64,000 nucleotides of DNA, from assembly GCF_026898115.1 (NCBI RefSeq), contig NZ_CP114036.1, positions 5,140,001 through 5,204,000 on the forward strand. Reading direction: 5' to 3'. The notes beneath the pieces are model-generated. The model was not told the origin of the DNA. It worked only from the letters and a program-made list of their open reading frames with translations, and made no database searches. Positions within the stretch are counted from its first letter, which is position 1. Each line of letters starts with the position of its first letter. Shown piece after piece: positions 46,970 through 56,137 of the stretch. A program made the translations under genes and the position numbers. The DNA is from Streptomyces sp. S465. GTDB taxonomy: Bacteria > Actinomycetota > Actinomycetes > Streptomycetales > Streptomycetaceae.

Positions 46970-48924
46970 GCGGCACCACGGCCCCCCGGAGGGGGCCGGC
47001 GCCCGCCGCCGGGCCCACGCGCTTCATGGGCGGGCAGCCGACCGAGCGGTCCATGGACTTCCGCGGCTCCAGTCGCCGGCTGCTGGCCCGGCTGCGCCCC
47101 GAGCGCGGTATCGCGCTGCTGGTGCTCGCGCTGTGCACGGTCAGCATCGGCCTGTCGGTGGCGGGCCCGAAGATCCTCGGCGAGGCCACCGACCTGATCT
47201 TCGCGGGCATCGTCGGACGGCAGCTGCCCGACGGCGTCAGCAAGGAGCAGGCCGTCCAGCGGCTGCGCGACCGGGACCAGGGCACGGTCGCCGACATGGT
47301 CGCCTCGATGGACGTCACCCCCGGCCAGGGCATCGACTTCCACGCGGTCGGCACCGTGCTGCTGTGGGTCACGGCGCTGTACGCCGTCGCCTCGCTGCTG
47401 AACCTCGTCCAGGCGCGGGTCGCCACGGCCGTCGTCCAGCGCGCGGTCTTCCGGCTGCGCGAGGACGTGGAGCACAAGCTGGCGCGGCTGCCGCTGTCGT
47501 ACTTCGACCGGCAGTCGCGCGGTGAGGTGCTCTCCCGCGCCACCAACGACATCGACAACATCCAGCAGACGCTCCAGCAGACCCTCAGCCAGATCATGGC
47601 CTCACTGCTGACGATCGTGGGCGTGCTGGCGGTGATGTTCTGGATCTCGCCGCTGCTGGCGCTGGTGGCGCTGGTCACCGTCCCGGTCTCGGTCTGGGTC
47701 ACCACGCGCATCGGCAAACGCGCCCAGCCGCAGTTCGTCGCCCAGTGGAAGACCACGGGCACGCTCAACGCCCATGTCGAGGAGATGTACACCGGCCACT
47801 CGCTGGTGAAGGTCTTCGGGCGGGAGAAGGAGTCCGCGCGAGAGTTCCGGGAGCAGAACGACAAGCTCTACGAGGCGGGGTTCCGGGCCCAGTTCATCTC
47901 CGGGCTGATCCAGCCCGCGATGATGTTCATCGGCAACCTCAACTACGTACTGGTGGCCGTGGTCGGCGGGCTCCGGGTGGCCACGGGGGCGCTGTCGATC
48001 GGCGACGTCCAGGCGTTCGTCCAGTACTCCCGGCAGTTCAGCCAGCCGCTCACCCAGGTGGCCTCCATGGCCAACCTGGTGCAGTCGGGCGTGGCCTCCG
48101 CCGAACGGGTCTTCGAGCTGCTGGACGCGCCCGAGCAGAGCGCGGAGCCGGTGGACGCGCGGCGGCCGGAGGCGGTGCGGGGGCGGGTCGCGTTCGAGCA
48201 GGTCTCCTTCCGCTACCAGCCGGACAAGCCGCTCATCGACGGCCTGTCGCTGTCGGTGCGGCCGGGGCAGACCGTGGCCATCGTCGGCCCGACCGGCGCC
48301 GGGAAGACCACGCTGGTCAATCTGCTGATGCGGTTCTACGAGGTCAGCGGCGGCCGGATCACGCTGGACGGGGTGGACATCGCCCAGATGACACGGGAGG
48401 AGCTGCGCTCCCATATCGGGATGGTGCTCCAGGACACCTGGCTCTTCGGCGGCACGATCGCCGAGAACATCGCCTACGGCGCGCGGGAGGCGAGCTTCGA
48501 GGAGATCGTGGCGGCGGCGAAGGCCACCTATGTGGACCGCTTCGTACGGATGCTGCCGGACGGCTACGACACGGTGATCGACGAAGAGGGGTCCAACGTC
48601 AGCGCCGGGGAGAAGCAGCTGATCACGATCGCCCGCGCGTTCCTCTCGGAGCCGTCGATCCTGGTGCTGGACGAGGCCACCAGCTCGGTCGACACCCGGA
48701 CCGAGGTCCTCATCCAGCGGGCGATGGCCTCGCTGCGGAGCGGCCGTACGAGCTTCGTGATCGCGCACCGGCTGTCGACCATCCGCGACGCGGACGTGAT
48801 CCTGGTGATGGAGGCGGGGCGGATCGTGGAGCAGGGCTCCCACGAGACGCTCCTGGCGGCCGGTGGCGCGTATGCCCGGCTCTACGCCTCCCAGTTCGCC
48901 GAGCCGGTGGCCGAAGCGGAGTGA
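46966..48924 (+). CDS. ABC exporter half-transporter, catalytic subunit
   Basis: 652 residues with a longer N-terminus and six-helix membrane domain, then a nucleotide-binding domain with Walker A GPTGAGKTT, signature variant NVSAGEKQ, and Walker B ILVLDEATSSVD with the catalytic Glu. Forms the heterodimer with the preceding gene product; the active ATP site uses this subunit's Walker B. Confidence 0.93.
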   Translation: MSGTTAPRRGPAPAAGPTRFMGGQPTERSMDFRGSSRRLLARLRPERGIALLVLALCTVSIGLSVAGPKILGEATDLIFAGIVGRQLPDGVSKEQAVQRLRDRDQGTVADMVASMDVTPGQGIDFHAVGTVLLWVTALYAVASLLNLVQARVATAVVQRAVFRLREDVEHKLARLPLSYFDRQSRGEVLSRATNDIDNIQQTLQQTLSQIMASLLTIVGVLAVMFWISPLLALVALVTVPVSVWVTTRIGKRAQPQFVAQWKTTGTLNAHVEEMYTGHSLVKVFGREKESAREFREQNDKLYEAGFRAQFISGLIQPAMMFIGNLNYVLVAVVGGLRVATGALSIGDVQAFVQYSRQFSQPLTQVASMANLVQSGVASAERVFELLDAPEQSAEPVDARRPEAVRGRVAFEQVSFRYQPDKPLIDGLSLSVRPGQTVAIVGPTGAGKTTLVNLLMRFYEVSGGRITLDGVDIAQMTREELRSHIGMVLQDTWLFGGTIAENIAYGAREASFEEIVAAAKATYVDRFVRMLPDGYDTVIDEEGSNVSAGEKQLITIARAFLSEPSILVLDEATSSVDTRTEVLIQRAMASLRSGRTSFVIAHRLSTIRDADVILVMEAGRIVEQGSHETLLAAGGAYARLYASQFAEPVAEAE

Positions 48925-48930
48925 GCGCGC

Positions 48931-49104
48931 TCACGTGTGGGGCGCTTGGGGGTGGGCTGCTCGGGGGCGGGCTTGTTCGGGCTCGGGCTGCTCGGGCGTA
49001 GGTCGCTCAGGCGTGGGCGACTCCGGTGTGGGCTGCTCGGGGGTGGGCCGCTCGGGCGTGGGCGACTCCGGTGTGGGCTGCTCGGGCGTGGGCCGCTCAG
49101 GCAT
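48931..49104 (-). CDS. candidate 57-residue (TPExP)n repeat peptide
   Basis: An ORF on the minus strand begins MPERPTPEQP and continues through seven more TPE[Q/R/S]P pentapeptides (15-bp units with a 45-bp super-period), then ends EQARPRAAHPQAPHT. Its ATG overlaps the last codons of the upstream hydrolase gene in another frame (ATGCCTGA), so coupled re-initiation is possible. There is no Shine-Dalgarno sequence of its own. It may be only a repeat that happens to be open. Confidence 0.4.
   Translation of the reverse strand: MPERPTPEQPTPESPTPERPTPEQPTPESPTPERPTPEQPEPEQARPRAAHPQAPHT
48985..49104. repeat. 15-bp minisatellite with 45-bp super-period
   Basis: Eight 15-bp units; blocks of three (ending GGGCGACTCCGGTGT) repeat at 48985 and 49030 with a partial third copy at 49075. 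Lies between the convergent ABC exporter and hydrolase genes. Confidence 0.9.
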
Positions 49105-50071
49105 GGGTCGCGGCCCAGTCGGCGATGCGGGTCAGCAGGGCGGGGGAGGCGGCGGTCTCCGCGTGCCCGTAGCCCGGTTCGATCCACAGCTCCGTGCTGG
49201 CCGGGTCCGCTGCCGACGCCAGCATCCGCGGATGGTCCAGCGGGAAGTACGGGTCCCGGTCGCCGTGCACGATCAGCAGCGGCGTCGGTGCGATCAGCGG
49301 CGCGGCGGCCACCGGGGGCAGCGGATCGACGCCCCAGCCGCGGGGGTCGATCCGGGTGCGCAGCCCGTAGCGGGAGACCAGCCGGCCCGCCGGGCGGGTG
49401 ACCGCCCAGTGCACCCGCCGCATGGGCGCGGTGCCCCGGTAGTACCAGCGGGCGGGGGCGCTCACCGCGACCACGGCATCGGGCGCGGCGTCGAGCGCCG
49501 CGTCGGACGCCACGCCGGACGCCGCCCCGGGAGCCGCCCCGCCGATACGCTCCGTGCGCCCTTGTGAGCGCCCCGTGCGCTCCTCATTGTGTACAGCGCG
49601 CTCCCCTTCGTGTACGCCGTGCATCGGCCGGATGTCTTCGTGTGGCCGGTACAGCGCCGCCTGCCGGATCACCACCGAGCCGCCCATCGAGAAGCCGACC
49701 GTGGCGACCCGCCGATGTCCCAGCCGGCGCGCCCAGCGCACCGCGGCGGCCAGGTCCAGCACCTCGCGATCGCCGACCGTGGACCGTCCGCCGGACCGGC
49801 CATGGCCCCGGAAGGAGAACGTGATCACGGCCGTACGCTGGCGAAACGCCGAGGCCACCCGCCGCAGCGCGGGCCGTTCCAGGGCGCCGGTGAAGCCGTG
49901 CCCGACCACCAGCGCGAGCGGGTCGGAGGGTTCGCCGCCGGGTGCCGGGGAAGGCTCGTACCGGGCCTCGATCGGGACCCCGTCCTCGGTCAGCAGAGTG
50001 GCCCGTCGCACCCCCGTGGCGGCCGTGGAAAGACAACGGGGAGCGGATTCGGTCTCTCCGGCACATGTCAT
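49097..50071 (-). CDS. alpha/beta hydrolase with insertion after the nucleophile elbow
   Basis: 324 residues. GFTGALERPAL oxyanion region, RGHGRSGG, nucleophile Ser in GFSMGGSVV, Asp in HGDRDPYFPLDHP and His in GYGHAETA. Between the nucleophile elbow and strand 6 there is a low-complexity insert of about 60 residues rich in His/Glu/Arg then Ala/Gly. Function is generic esterase/lipase-like. Divergent from glnR. Confidence 0.85.
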   Translation of the reverse strand: MTCAGETESAPRCLSTAATGVRRATLLTEDGVPIEARYEPSPAPGGEPSDPLALVVGHGFTGALERPALRRVASAFRQRTAVITFSFRGHGRSGGRSTVGDREVLDLAAAVRWARRLGHRRVATVGFSMGGSVVIRQAALYRPHEDIRPMHGVHEGERAVHNEERTGRSQGRTERIGGAAPGAASGVASDAALDAAPDAVVAVSAPARWYYRGTAPMRRVHWAVTRPAGRLVSRYGLRTRIDPRGWGVDPLPPVAAAPLIAPTPLLIVHGDRDPYFPLDHPRMLASAADPASTELWIEPGYGHAETAASPALLTRIADWAATHA

Positions 50072-50269
50072 GTGGGTTATTCTGCTGTGAAGAGGATCCG
50101 GGCAACGTAGCCCCCGGGTCCTTTTGTGCTTTCAGGGCGTGATGCGCGTTTGAGCGCGCAGCCGCTCCAAGGGCGCGGAGCGTAACCGTACGAAGTAGTA
50201 GCCGCAGACTCCCCCGGGCGCTGCCCGGGAGGTGCCCCTCTCGCAAGGGACCGAGGAGGAACCGACGTA

Positions 50270-50329
50270 ATGGGCGAGCGAAGCGAGCACACACTCGAGA
50301 TCACGGCAGGGGCGGGTGGTGGACGATGA
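50270..50329 (+). CDS. 19-residue upstream ORF coupled to glnR
   Basis: Begins MGERSEHTLEI, with GGAGGAA about 7 nt upstream, and ends in TGA that overlaps the glnR ATG by 4 bp (ATGA). It would feed ribosomes directly into glnR, whose own start has no good ribosome site, so it is probably translated for coupling. No regulatory codon run is evident. Confidence 0.6.
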   Translation: MGERSEHTLEITAGAGGGR

Positions 50330-51138
50330 GTTCCCTCCTGCTGCTGACCAACGCACTCCAGCCCTCGACGGAGGTGCTCCCCGCCCTCGGCCTGCTGCTG
50401 CACAGCGTGCGGGTGGCCCCCGCGGAGGGCCCGGCCCTGGTGGACACCCCCGGCGCCGATGTCATCCTGATCGACGGCCGCCGCGATCTGCCGCAGGTGC
50501 GCAGCCTGTGTCAGCTGCTGCGGTCCACCGGCCCCGGCTGTCCGCTGATCCTGGTGGTGACCGAGGGCGGGCTCGCCGCCGTCACCGCCGACTGGGGCAT
50601 CGACGACGTGCTGCTGGACACCGCGGGCCCGGCGGAGGTCGAGGCCCGGCTGCGGCTGGCCATGGGCCGCCAGCAGATCACCACCGACGACAGCCCGATG
50701 GAGATCCGCAACGGCGATCTGTCGGTCGACGAGGCCACGTACAGCGCCAAGCTCAAGGGCCGTGTGCTCGATCTCACATTCAAGGAGTTCGAGCTGCTGA
50801 AGTACCTCGCCCAGCACCCCGGCCGGGTCTTCACCCGGGCGCAGCTGCTCCAGGAGGTCTGGGGCTACGACTACTTCGGCGGTACCCGCACCGTGGACGT
50901 CCACGTCCGGCGGCTGCGCGCCAAGCTCGGCCCGGAGCACGAGTCGTTGATCGGCACCGTGCGGAACGTGGGCTACCGCTTCGTCACGCCGGAGAAGGTC
51001 GAGCGCGCCGCCGAGGAGGCTCGGGCCAAGGCGACGGCGCGGGGCGACGGCGCGGGCGACGCGGCGCGGGGCGGGCATCCCGACGGGGCGGCCGACTCCG
51101 TGGCGAAGGCCGCGACCGCACGACCGGCCAACAGCTAG
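50326..51138 (+). CDS. glnR: nitrogen regulator GlnR
   Basis: A 270-residue OmpR-type protein: atypical receiver (LILVVTEGGLAAV, acidic site in VILIDGRRDL) and a C-terminal winged helix (LTFKEFELLKYLAQHPGRVFTRAQLLQEVWGYDYFGGTRTVDVHVRRLRAKL). GlnR activates glnA, amtB and nitrate/nitrite genes in Streptomyces and works without a dedicated kinase. The start overlaps the upstream mini-ORF. Confidence 0.94.
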   Translation: MSSLLLLTNALQPSTEVLPALGLLLHSVRVAPAEGPALVDTPGADVILIDGRRDLPQVRSLCQLLRSTGPGCPLILVVTEGGLAAVTADWGIDDVLLDTAGPAEVEARLRLAMGRQQITTDDSPMEIRNGDLSVDEATYSAKLKGRVLDLTFKEFELLKYLAQHPGRVFTRAQLLQEVWGYDYFGGTRTVDVHVRRLRAKLGPEHESLIGTVRNVGYRFVTPEKVERAAEEARAKATARGDGAGDAARGGHPDGAADSVAKAATARPANS

Positions 51139-51161
51139 CTGGACCCGCGTAGACTTCGCGC

Positions 51162-52184
51162 GTGGCCAAGGTGACGCGGGATGATGTGGCAAGGCTTGCG
51201 GGTACGTCGACCGCGGTCGTCAGTTACGTCATCAATAACGGACCCCGGCCGGTCGCCCCGGCCACGCGCGAGCGAGTGCTTGCCGCGATCAAGGAGCTCG
51301 GCTATCGGCCGGACCGGGTCGCGCAGGCGATGGCGAGCCGCCGGACGGATCTCATAGGGCTGATCGTGCCGGACGCCCGGCAGCCGTTCTTCGCGGAGAT
51401 GGCCCACGCCGTCGAGCAGGCGGCCGCCGAGCGCGGAAAGATGGTGCTGGTCGGCAACTCCGACTACCTCGACGAGCGCGAGGTGCACTATCTGCGCGCC
51501 TTCCTGGGGATGCGGGTGTCCGGGCTGATCCTCATCAGCCAGGGCCCGAGCGAGAACGCGGCGGCCGAGATCGAGGCGTGGGACGCCCGGGTGGTGCTGC
51601 TGCACGAGCGGCCCGAGGCGATCGACGACGTGGCGGTGGTGCTGGACGACATCGGCGGCGCGCAGCTGGCGGTGCGGCATCTGCTGGAGCACGGTCACGA
51701 CTACGTGGCCTGCCTCGGCGGCACCGAGATAACCCCGACCGTCGGCGACCCCGTCACCGACCACGTCGCGGGCTGGCGCCGCGCGATGCAGGAGGCGGGG
51801 CGGCCCACGGAGGGGCGGCTCTTCCAGGCCCCGTACAACCGGTACGACGCGTACAAGGTCGCCCTGGAGCTGCTGGCCGGCCCGGACCGGCCCCCGGCGA
51901 TCTTCTGCGCCACCGACGACCAGGCGTTCGGGGTACTGCGGGCGGCGCGTGAGCTGCGGATCGACGTACCGGGGGAGCTGGCGGTGGCCGGCTTCGACGA
52001 TGTGAAGGAAGCCCACCTCACCGACCCGCCGCTGACCACGGTCGGCTCCGACCGCCCCGCGATGGCGCGCGCCGCGGTCGATCTGGTGCTGGAGGACGGC
52101 GTCCGCCTGGCCAACTCCCGCCGCGAACGGGTCAAGCAGTTCCCCTCGGCGCTGGTGGTCCGCCGCTCCTGCGGTTGCGCGTAG
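51162..52184 (+). CDS. LacI-family transcriptional regulator
   Basis: A 340-residue protein with an N-terminal LacI HTH (VTRDDVARLAGTSTAVVSYVINNGPRPVAPATRERVLAAI) and a periplasmic-binding-like effector domain. GTG start 24 bp after glnR, same strand. The effector is not deducible; C-terminal RRSCGCA is Cys-rich. Confidence 0.93.
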   Translation: MAKVTRDDVARLAGTSTAVVSYVINNGPRPVAPATRERVLAAIKELGYRPDRVAQAMASRRTDLIGLIVPDARQPFFAEMAHAVEQAAAERGKMVLVGNSDYLDEREVHYLRAFLGMRVSGLILISQGPSENAAAEIEAWDARVVLLHERPEAIDDVAVVLDDIGGAQLAVRHLLEHGHDYVACLGGTEITPTVGDPVTDHVAGWRRAMQEAGRPTEGRLFQAPYNRYDAYKVALELLAGPDRPPAIFCATDDQAFGVLRAARELRIDVPGELAVAGFDDVKEAHLTDPPLTTVGSDRPAMARAAVDLVLEDGVRLANSRRERVKQFPSALVVRRSCGCA

Positions 52185-52197
52185 CGCTTCTGCGCGA

Positions 52198-52219
52198 GTC
52201 GGGGCCCGGAGGCCCCGAC
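52198..52219 (+). terminator. hairpin after the lacI-type gene
   Basis: A perfect 9-bp stem (GTCGGGGCC/GGCCCCGAC) with a 4-nt loop begins 14 nt after the stop codon. No T-tract. Confidence 0.65.
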
Positions 52220-52714
52220 GGCCCCGGTCGCTGTTGCCGTCCGGCGGGTGTGGCCCTGCGAACCTGCGCCGTGTCCTCGGCGAGGCAGCCGCCTTACGGT
52301 GTCCGTGGTACCGCGTGGCTGCTTTCCCGGGGGTGCCCGCGTGCCATGGCTTACGGCCCGACGGCCCGGCTTGCCTCCGCTGTCCGGCTGCCGCGGCCCT
52401 CGGCGCGTGCCCGCCCTGTGGCCGTCTTACGGGGGCCTTCGCGCCCGGCGGGTCTCGTGATCCCGCGACGTTCCACGGCTGGGCCCCGGAGCTTCGCGCA
52501 GGCGGCGCCCCAGGGTGGCGTGACCGCCTTACGGCGGGCTTCAGCGCTGGGGGCCGCGTCCGTGCGCCGAAGAGGGTCCCGGGCCCGGGACGGCGGGGTC
52601 CGGGGGCGGCGCCGCGGACCGGTCGGGGGTCCTTATGTCGGGCATACCGACTTCTGGCGGGGTTCTTAGCGGGCACTCAGGAGACTCTCATAATCCGGCC
52701 GCACAGTCATATAC
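52220..52714. other. 495-bp gap without a recognisable gene
   Basis: GC-rich sequence with four CTTACGG heptamers at irregular spacing (52293, 52350, 52426, 52528). Long open frames exist but lack ribosome sites and have shadow-like composition. A CATAAT about 20 bp upstream of the protease start may be its -10 element. Confidence 0.55.
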
Positions 52715-53827
52715 ATGACGGACAGCACACGCCGCAGCGGCGCAGACGAGCCCTATCCCTTCCCGTACGGCGGTGGCGCGGGGTATCCCGCTCCGCCCGC
52801 GTACCAGCCTCAGCAGCCGGTCACCACGCCGTCCGGGATCACCGTGTGGCCGGGTGCCGGCAGTGGTGGGGACGGGGCCGGGGAGGACGGTGGCGCGCTC
52901 GCGGCCGAGGGGGCGCACGGTGGCGGCAAGCGGCGCAAGGCGCGGATGTCGCGGCCGGTCGCGCTGATCGCGGCCGTGGCGGCGGTCTCGGCGCTCGTGG
53001 GCGGCGGGTCGGCCGCGCTGGTCACCCACGCCACCGAGAAGTCCGACACCGCGATCTCCACTCCCGTGGTCAACGCCAAGTCCGCCAGCAGCAGCGGGGT
53101 CTCGGCCGTCGCGACGGCCGTCAGCCCCAGCATCGTGGAGGTCGGCGCCAGCGGCACCAGTGGTGAGTCCACCGGCTCCGGCGTGATCATCACCAGCGAC
53201 GGCGAGATCATCACCAACAACCACGTGATCTCCGGCGCCAACTCGATCCAGGTGACCTTCAGCGACGGCAGTAAGAAGACCGCGACGGTCATCGGCACCG
53301 ACAGCGCGAAGGACCTCGCACTGATCAAGGTGCAGGACGCGAGCGGGCTGAAGGCCGCCACGCTCGGCGACTCCAGCAAGGTCACGGTGGGCGACCAGGT
53401 CGTGGCCATCGGCTCGCCCGAGGGCCTCACCGGCACCGTCACCAGCGGCATCGTCTCCGCGCTCGACCGTGATGTCACCGTCTCCACGGACGAGAGCCAG
53501 GGCCAGGGCGACCAGGGAGGGCCGGGCGGCGGCCGGCAGTGGCCCTTCGAGTTCGGCGGCGGCCAGTACAACGGCGACGTCGGCTCGTCGACCACCACCT
53601 ACAAGGCCATCCAGACCGACGCCTCGCTCAACCCCGGCAACTCCGGCGGTGCGCTGATCAACATGAGCGGCCAGATCGTCGGCATCAACTCCGCGATGTA
53701 CTCCTCGGCCTCGACCCAGAGCTCCAGCAGCGCGGGCAGCATCGGCCTCGGCTTCGCGATCCCGATCAACACCGTCAAGTCCGACCTCGCGACCCTGCGC
53801 GCGGGCGGCAGTGACAGCAACGTCTGA
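52715..53827 (+). CDS. HtrA/DegP-like membrane serine protease lacking a PDZ domain
   Basis: 370 residues. A Pro/Gly-rich cytosolic head, one transmembrane helix (about 81-104), and a trypsin-like domain with His170 (TNNHV), Asp200 (AKDLALI) and Ser310 (NPGNSGGAL). It stops soon after the protease domain, without the C-terminal PDZ domain of PepD/HtrA. Acts outside the membrane in envelope quality control. Next to an MprAB-like two-component system, as pepD is in mycobacteria. Confidence 0.92.
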   Translation: MTDSTRRSGADEPYPFPYGGGAGYPAPPAYQPQQPVTTPSGITVWPGAGSGGDGAGEDGGALAAEGAHGGGKRRKARMSRPVALIAAVAAVSALVGGGSAALVTHATEKSDTAISTPVVNAKSASSSGVSAVATAVSPSIVEVGASGTSGESTGSGVIITSDGEIITNNHVISGANSIQVTFSDGSKKTATVIGTDSAKDLALIKVQDASGLKAATLGDSSKVTVGDQVVAIGSPEGLTGTVTSGIVSALDRDVTVSTDESQGQGDQGGPGGGRQWPFEFGGGQYNGDVGSSTTTYKAIQTDASLNPGNSGGALINMSGQIVGINSAMYSSASTQSSSSAGSIGLGFAIPINTVKSDLATLRAGGSDSNV

Positions 53828-53898
53828 CCGGCGTGCGAGGCTGGCAGCAGCACGTCCCGCCGCACCGCCGCCGCACCGCCACGTGAAGGAACCGACCC

Positions 53899-54639
53899 AT
53901 GAGCCTCCCCGACCATGGCGATCAGCCCGCCCGCATCCTGATCGTCGACGACGAGCCGGCCGTCCGGGAGGCCCTGCACCGCAGCCTCGTCTTCGAGGGC
54001 TACGCGACCGAGACCGCCGTGGACGGCCTGGACGCGCTGGACAAGGTCGGCTCCTACGACCCCGAACTGATCGTGCTCGATGTGCTGATGCCCCGGATGG
54101 ACGGGCTGACCGCGGCGCGGCGGCTGCGCGCCACCGGCGTGACGCTGCCCATCCTGATGCTCACCGCGCGGGACACGGTCGGCGACCGGGTCACCGGGCT
54201 CGACGCGGGCGCGGACGACTACCTCGTCAAACCCTTCGAACTGGATGAACTGCTGGCCCGCATCCGCGCCCTGCTGCGCCGCAGCTCCTACGTGGCGCGG
54301 CAGGACGCGGCGCTGCCCGACGCGGAGGTGATGGCCTTCGACGACCTGCGGATGGACCTGACGACCCGCGAGGTCACCCGGGGCACCCGCCGCGTCGAGC
54401 TGACCCGCACCGAGTTCACCCTGCTGGAGATGTTCCTGGCGCACCCCCGCCAGGTGCTCACCCGTGAGCAGATCCTCAAGGCGGTGTGGGGGTTCGACTT
54501 CGAGCCGTCGTCCAACTCGCTTGATGTGTACGTGATGTATCTGCGCCGCAAGACGGAGGCGGGCGGCGAACCGCGGCTGGTGCACACCGTGCGCGGGGTG
54601 GGGTACGTCCTGCGGTCCGCGAAGGGCGATCTTTCGTGA
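53899..54639 (+). CDS. OmpR-family response regulator (MprA-like)
   Basis: 246 residues. Intact receiver: acidic pair ILIVDDEP, phosphoacceptor Asp61 in VLDVLMPRMDG, Thr in LMLTARD and Lys in YLVKPF. C-terminal winged helix LTRTEFTLLEMFLAHPRQVLTREQILKAVWG. Overlaps the kinase gene by 4 bp. Likely controls the neighbouring protease in response to envelope stress. Confidence 0.93.
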   Translation: MSLPDHGDQPARILIVDDEPAVREALHRSLVFEGYATETAVDGLDALDKVGSYDPELIVLDVLMPRMDGLTAARRLRATGVTLPILMLTARDTVGDRVTGLDAGADDYLVKPFELDELLARIRALLRRSSYVARQDAALPDAEVMAFDDLRMDLTTREVTRGTRRVELTRTEFTLLEMFLAHPRQVLTREQILKAVWGFDFEPSSNSLDVYVMYLRRKTEAGGEPRLVHTVRGVGYVLRSAKGDLS

Positions 54640-56057
54640 GGTTCCGCAAACTGCCGCTGCGTTCGCGGCTGGCCCTGCTCACCGCCGTGGCGGTGGCGGT
54701 GGCGGTGGCGGCCTCGGCGTTCGCGTGCTGGCTGATCGTGCGGGAACAGCTCAGCGGCCAACTCGACTCGTCCCTGCGCAACGTCAAGGTCGACGAGCGC
54801 AATGTGGTGAGCATCCTGGAGGCGTGCCAGAGCCCCGACGGCGCCGACAGCCGCACCCCGCGCGCCCTCGGCTCGTACTCCGTGCAGATCGTGCTGGCCG
54901 ACGGGAGCCGCTGCCGCCAGCCCGGGGCGGCGCAACTGCCGGTGACCTCCTCCGACGTGGCCGTGGCCCTCGGGCAGCGGCCGAACGCGCTGCACGACGC
55001 GACGGCCACGGGCGGCCAGGGCATGCGGGTGTACACCTACCGGCCCACGGTCGGCCCCGGCAGCCCGCTGCCGCGCGGTATCGCCGTCTCCATGGCCCGC
55101 CCGCTGAGCGAGGTCGAGCATCCGCTCAACACGCTGGCGCTGGTGCTCTCCCTCGTCGCCGGGGTCGGCGTCGTCGGCGCGGGCGCCGCGGGCCTGTGGA
55201 TCGCCAGGACCGGGCTGAAACCCGTGGACCGGCTGACCGAGGCGGTCGAGCATGTGGCCCGCACCGAGGACCTGGCCGTCCGCATCCCCGCCGAGGGCGA
55301 TGACGAGATCGCCCGGCTGTCCCGGTCGTTCAACGCCATGACGGCCGCCCTCGCCTCCTCCCGCGACCGCCAGCAGCAGCTGATCGCGGACGCGGGCCAT
55401 GAGCTGCGCACCCCGCTCACCTCGCTGCGCACCAATGTCGAGCTGCTCGCCCGCAGCGAGGAGACCGGCCGCGCGCTGCCGCCCGACGACCGTAAGGCGC
55501 TCATGAAGAGCGTCAAGGCGCAGATGACCGAACTGGCCGCGCTGATCGGCGATCTACAGGAGCTGTCCCGCCCCGACGCCCTGCCCGGCAGTGGCCCCCC
55601 GCAGGTGGTCGCCCTGCACGAGGTGGCGCACACGGCCCTGGAGCGGGCCCGGCTGCGCGGCGCGCATCTCACGATCAACGCCTCGATCGAATCCTGGTAC
55701 GTGCGCGGCGAGCCGGCCGCTCTGGAGCGGGCGCTGGTCAATCTGCTCGACAACGCCGTGAAGTTCAGCCCTTCGGGTGGTGTGATCGACGTCGTCCTCA
55801 GAAGCGGAGAGCTGAGGGTGCGGGACCATGGCCCCGGTATCCCCGCCGAGGAACTGCCGCATGTCTTCGAGCGCTTCTGGCGCTCCCCGTCCGCCCGCAG
55901 CATGCCCGGTTCGGGCCTCGGCCTGTCGATCGTGGCCCGCACGGTGCAGCAGGCGGGCGGCCAGGTGGGGCTGGAGCCGGCGGAGGGCGGCGGTACGGTC
56001 GCCTGGCTCAGGCTCCCGGGCGCGCCCACCGCCCCGCCCGCGATCGATCTCGACTGA
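54636..56057 (+). CDS. sensor histidine kinase (MprB-like)
   Basis: 473 residues. Two transmembrane helices (about 13-35 and 160-185) flank an extracytoplasmic sensor; then HAMP, the HisKA box DAGHELRTPLTSLRTN with the phosphorylated His, and the HATPase motifs VNLLDNAVKFSP, VRDHGPGIP, GSGLGLSIV. Pairs with the preceding regulator. Confidence 0.93.
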   Translation: MRFRKLPLRSRLALLTAVAVAVAVAASAFACWLIVREQLSGQLDSSLRNVKVDERNVVSILEACQSPDGADSRTPRALGSYSVQIVLADGSRCRQPGAAQLPVTSSDVAVALGQRPNALHDATATGGQGMRVYTYRPTVGPGSPLPRGIAVSMARPLSEVEHPLNTLALVLSLVAGVGVVGAGAAGLWIARTGLKPVDRLTEAVEHVARTEDLAVRIPAEGDDEIARLSRSFNAMTAALASSRDRQQQLIADAGHELRTPLTSLRTNVELLARSEETGRALPPDDRKALMKSVKAQMTELAALIGDLQELSRPDALPGSGPPQVVALHEVAHTALERARLRGAHLTINASIESWYVRGEPAALERALVNLLDNAVKFSPSGGVIDVVLRSGELRVRDHGPGIPAEELPHVFERFWRSPSARSMPGSGLGLSIVARTVQQAGGQVGLEPAEGGGTVAWLRLPGAPTAPPAIDLD

Positions 56058-56137
56058 GCCGGCCGCGGGCCCGGCCTCTCAGCCGCCGGACACGTCCGGC
56101 TCAGCGGGCGCACAGCCTCCGGTACGAGGTTGGGGCC

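Noticed and set aside
52220..52714. Open frames in the lacI/protease gap
   Set aside because: No ribosome site and no recognisable protein features.
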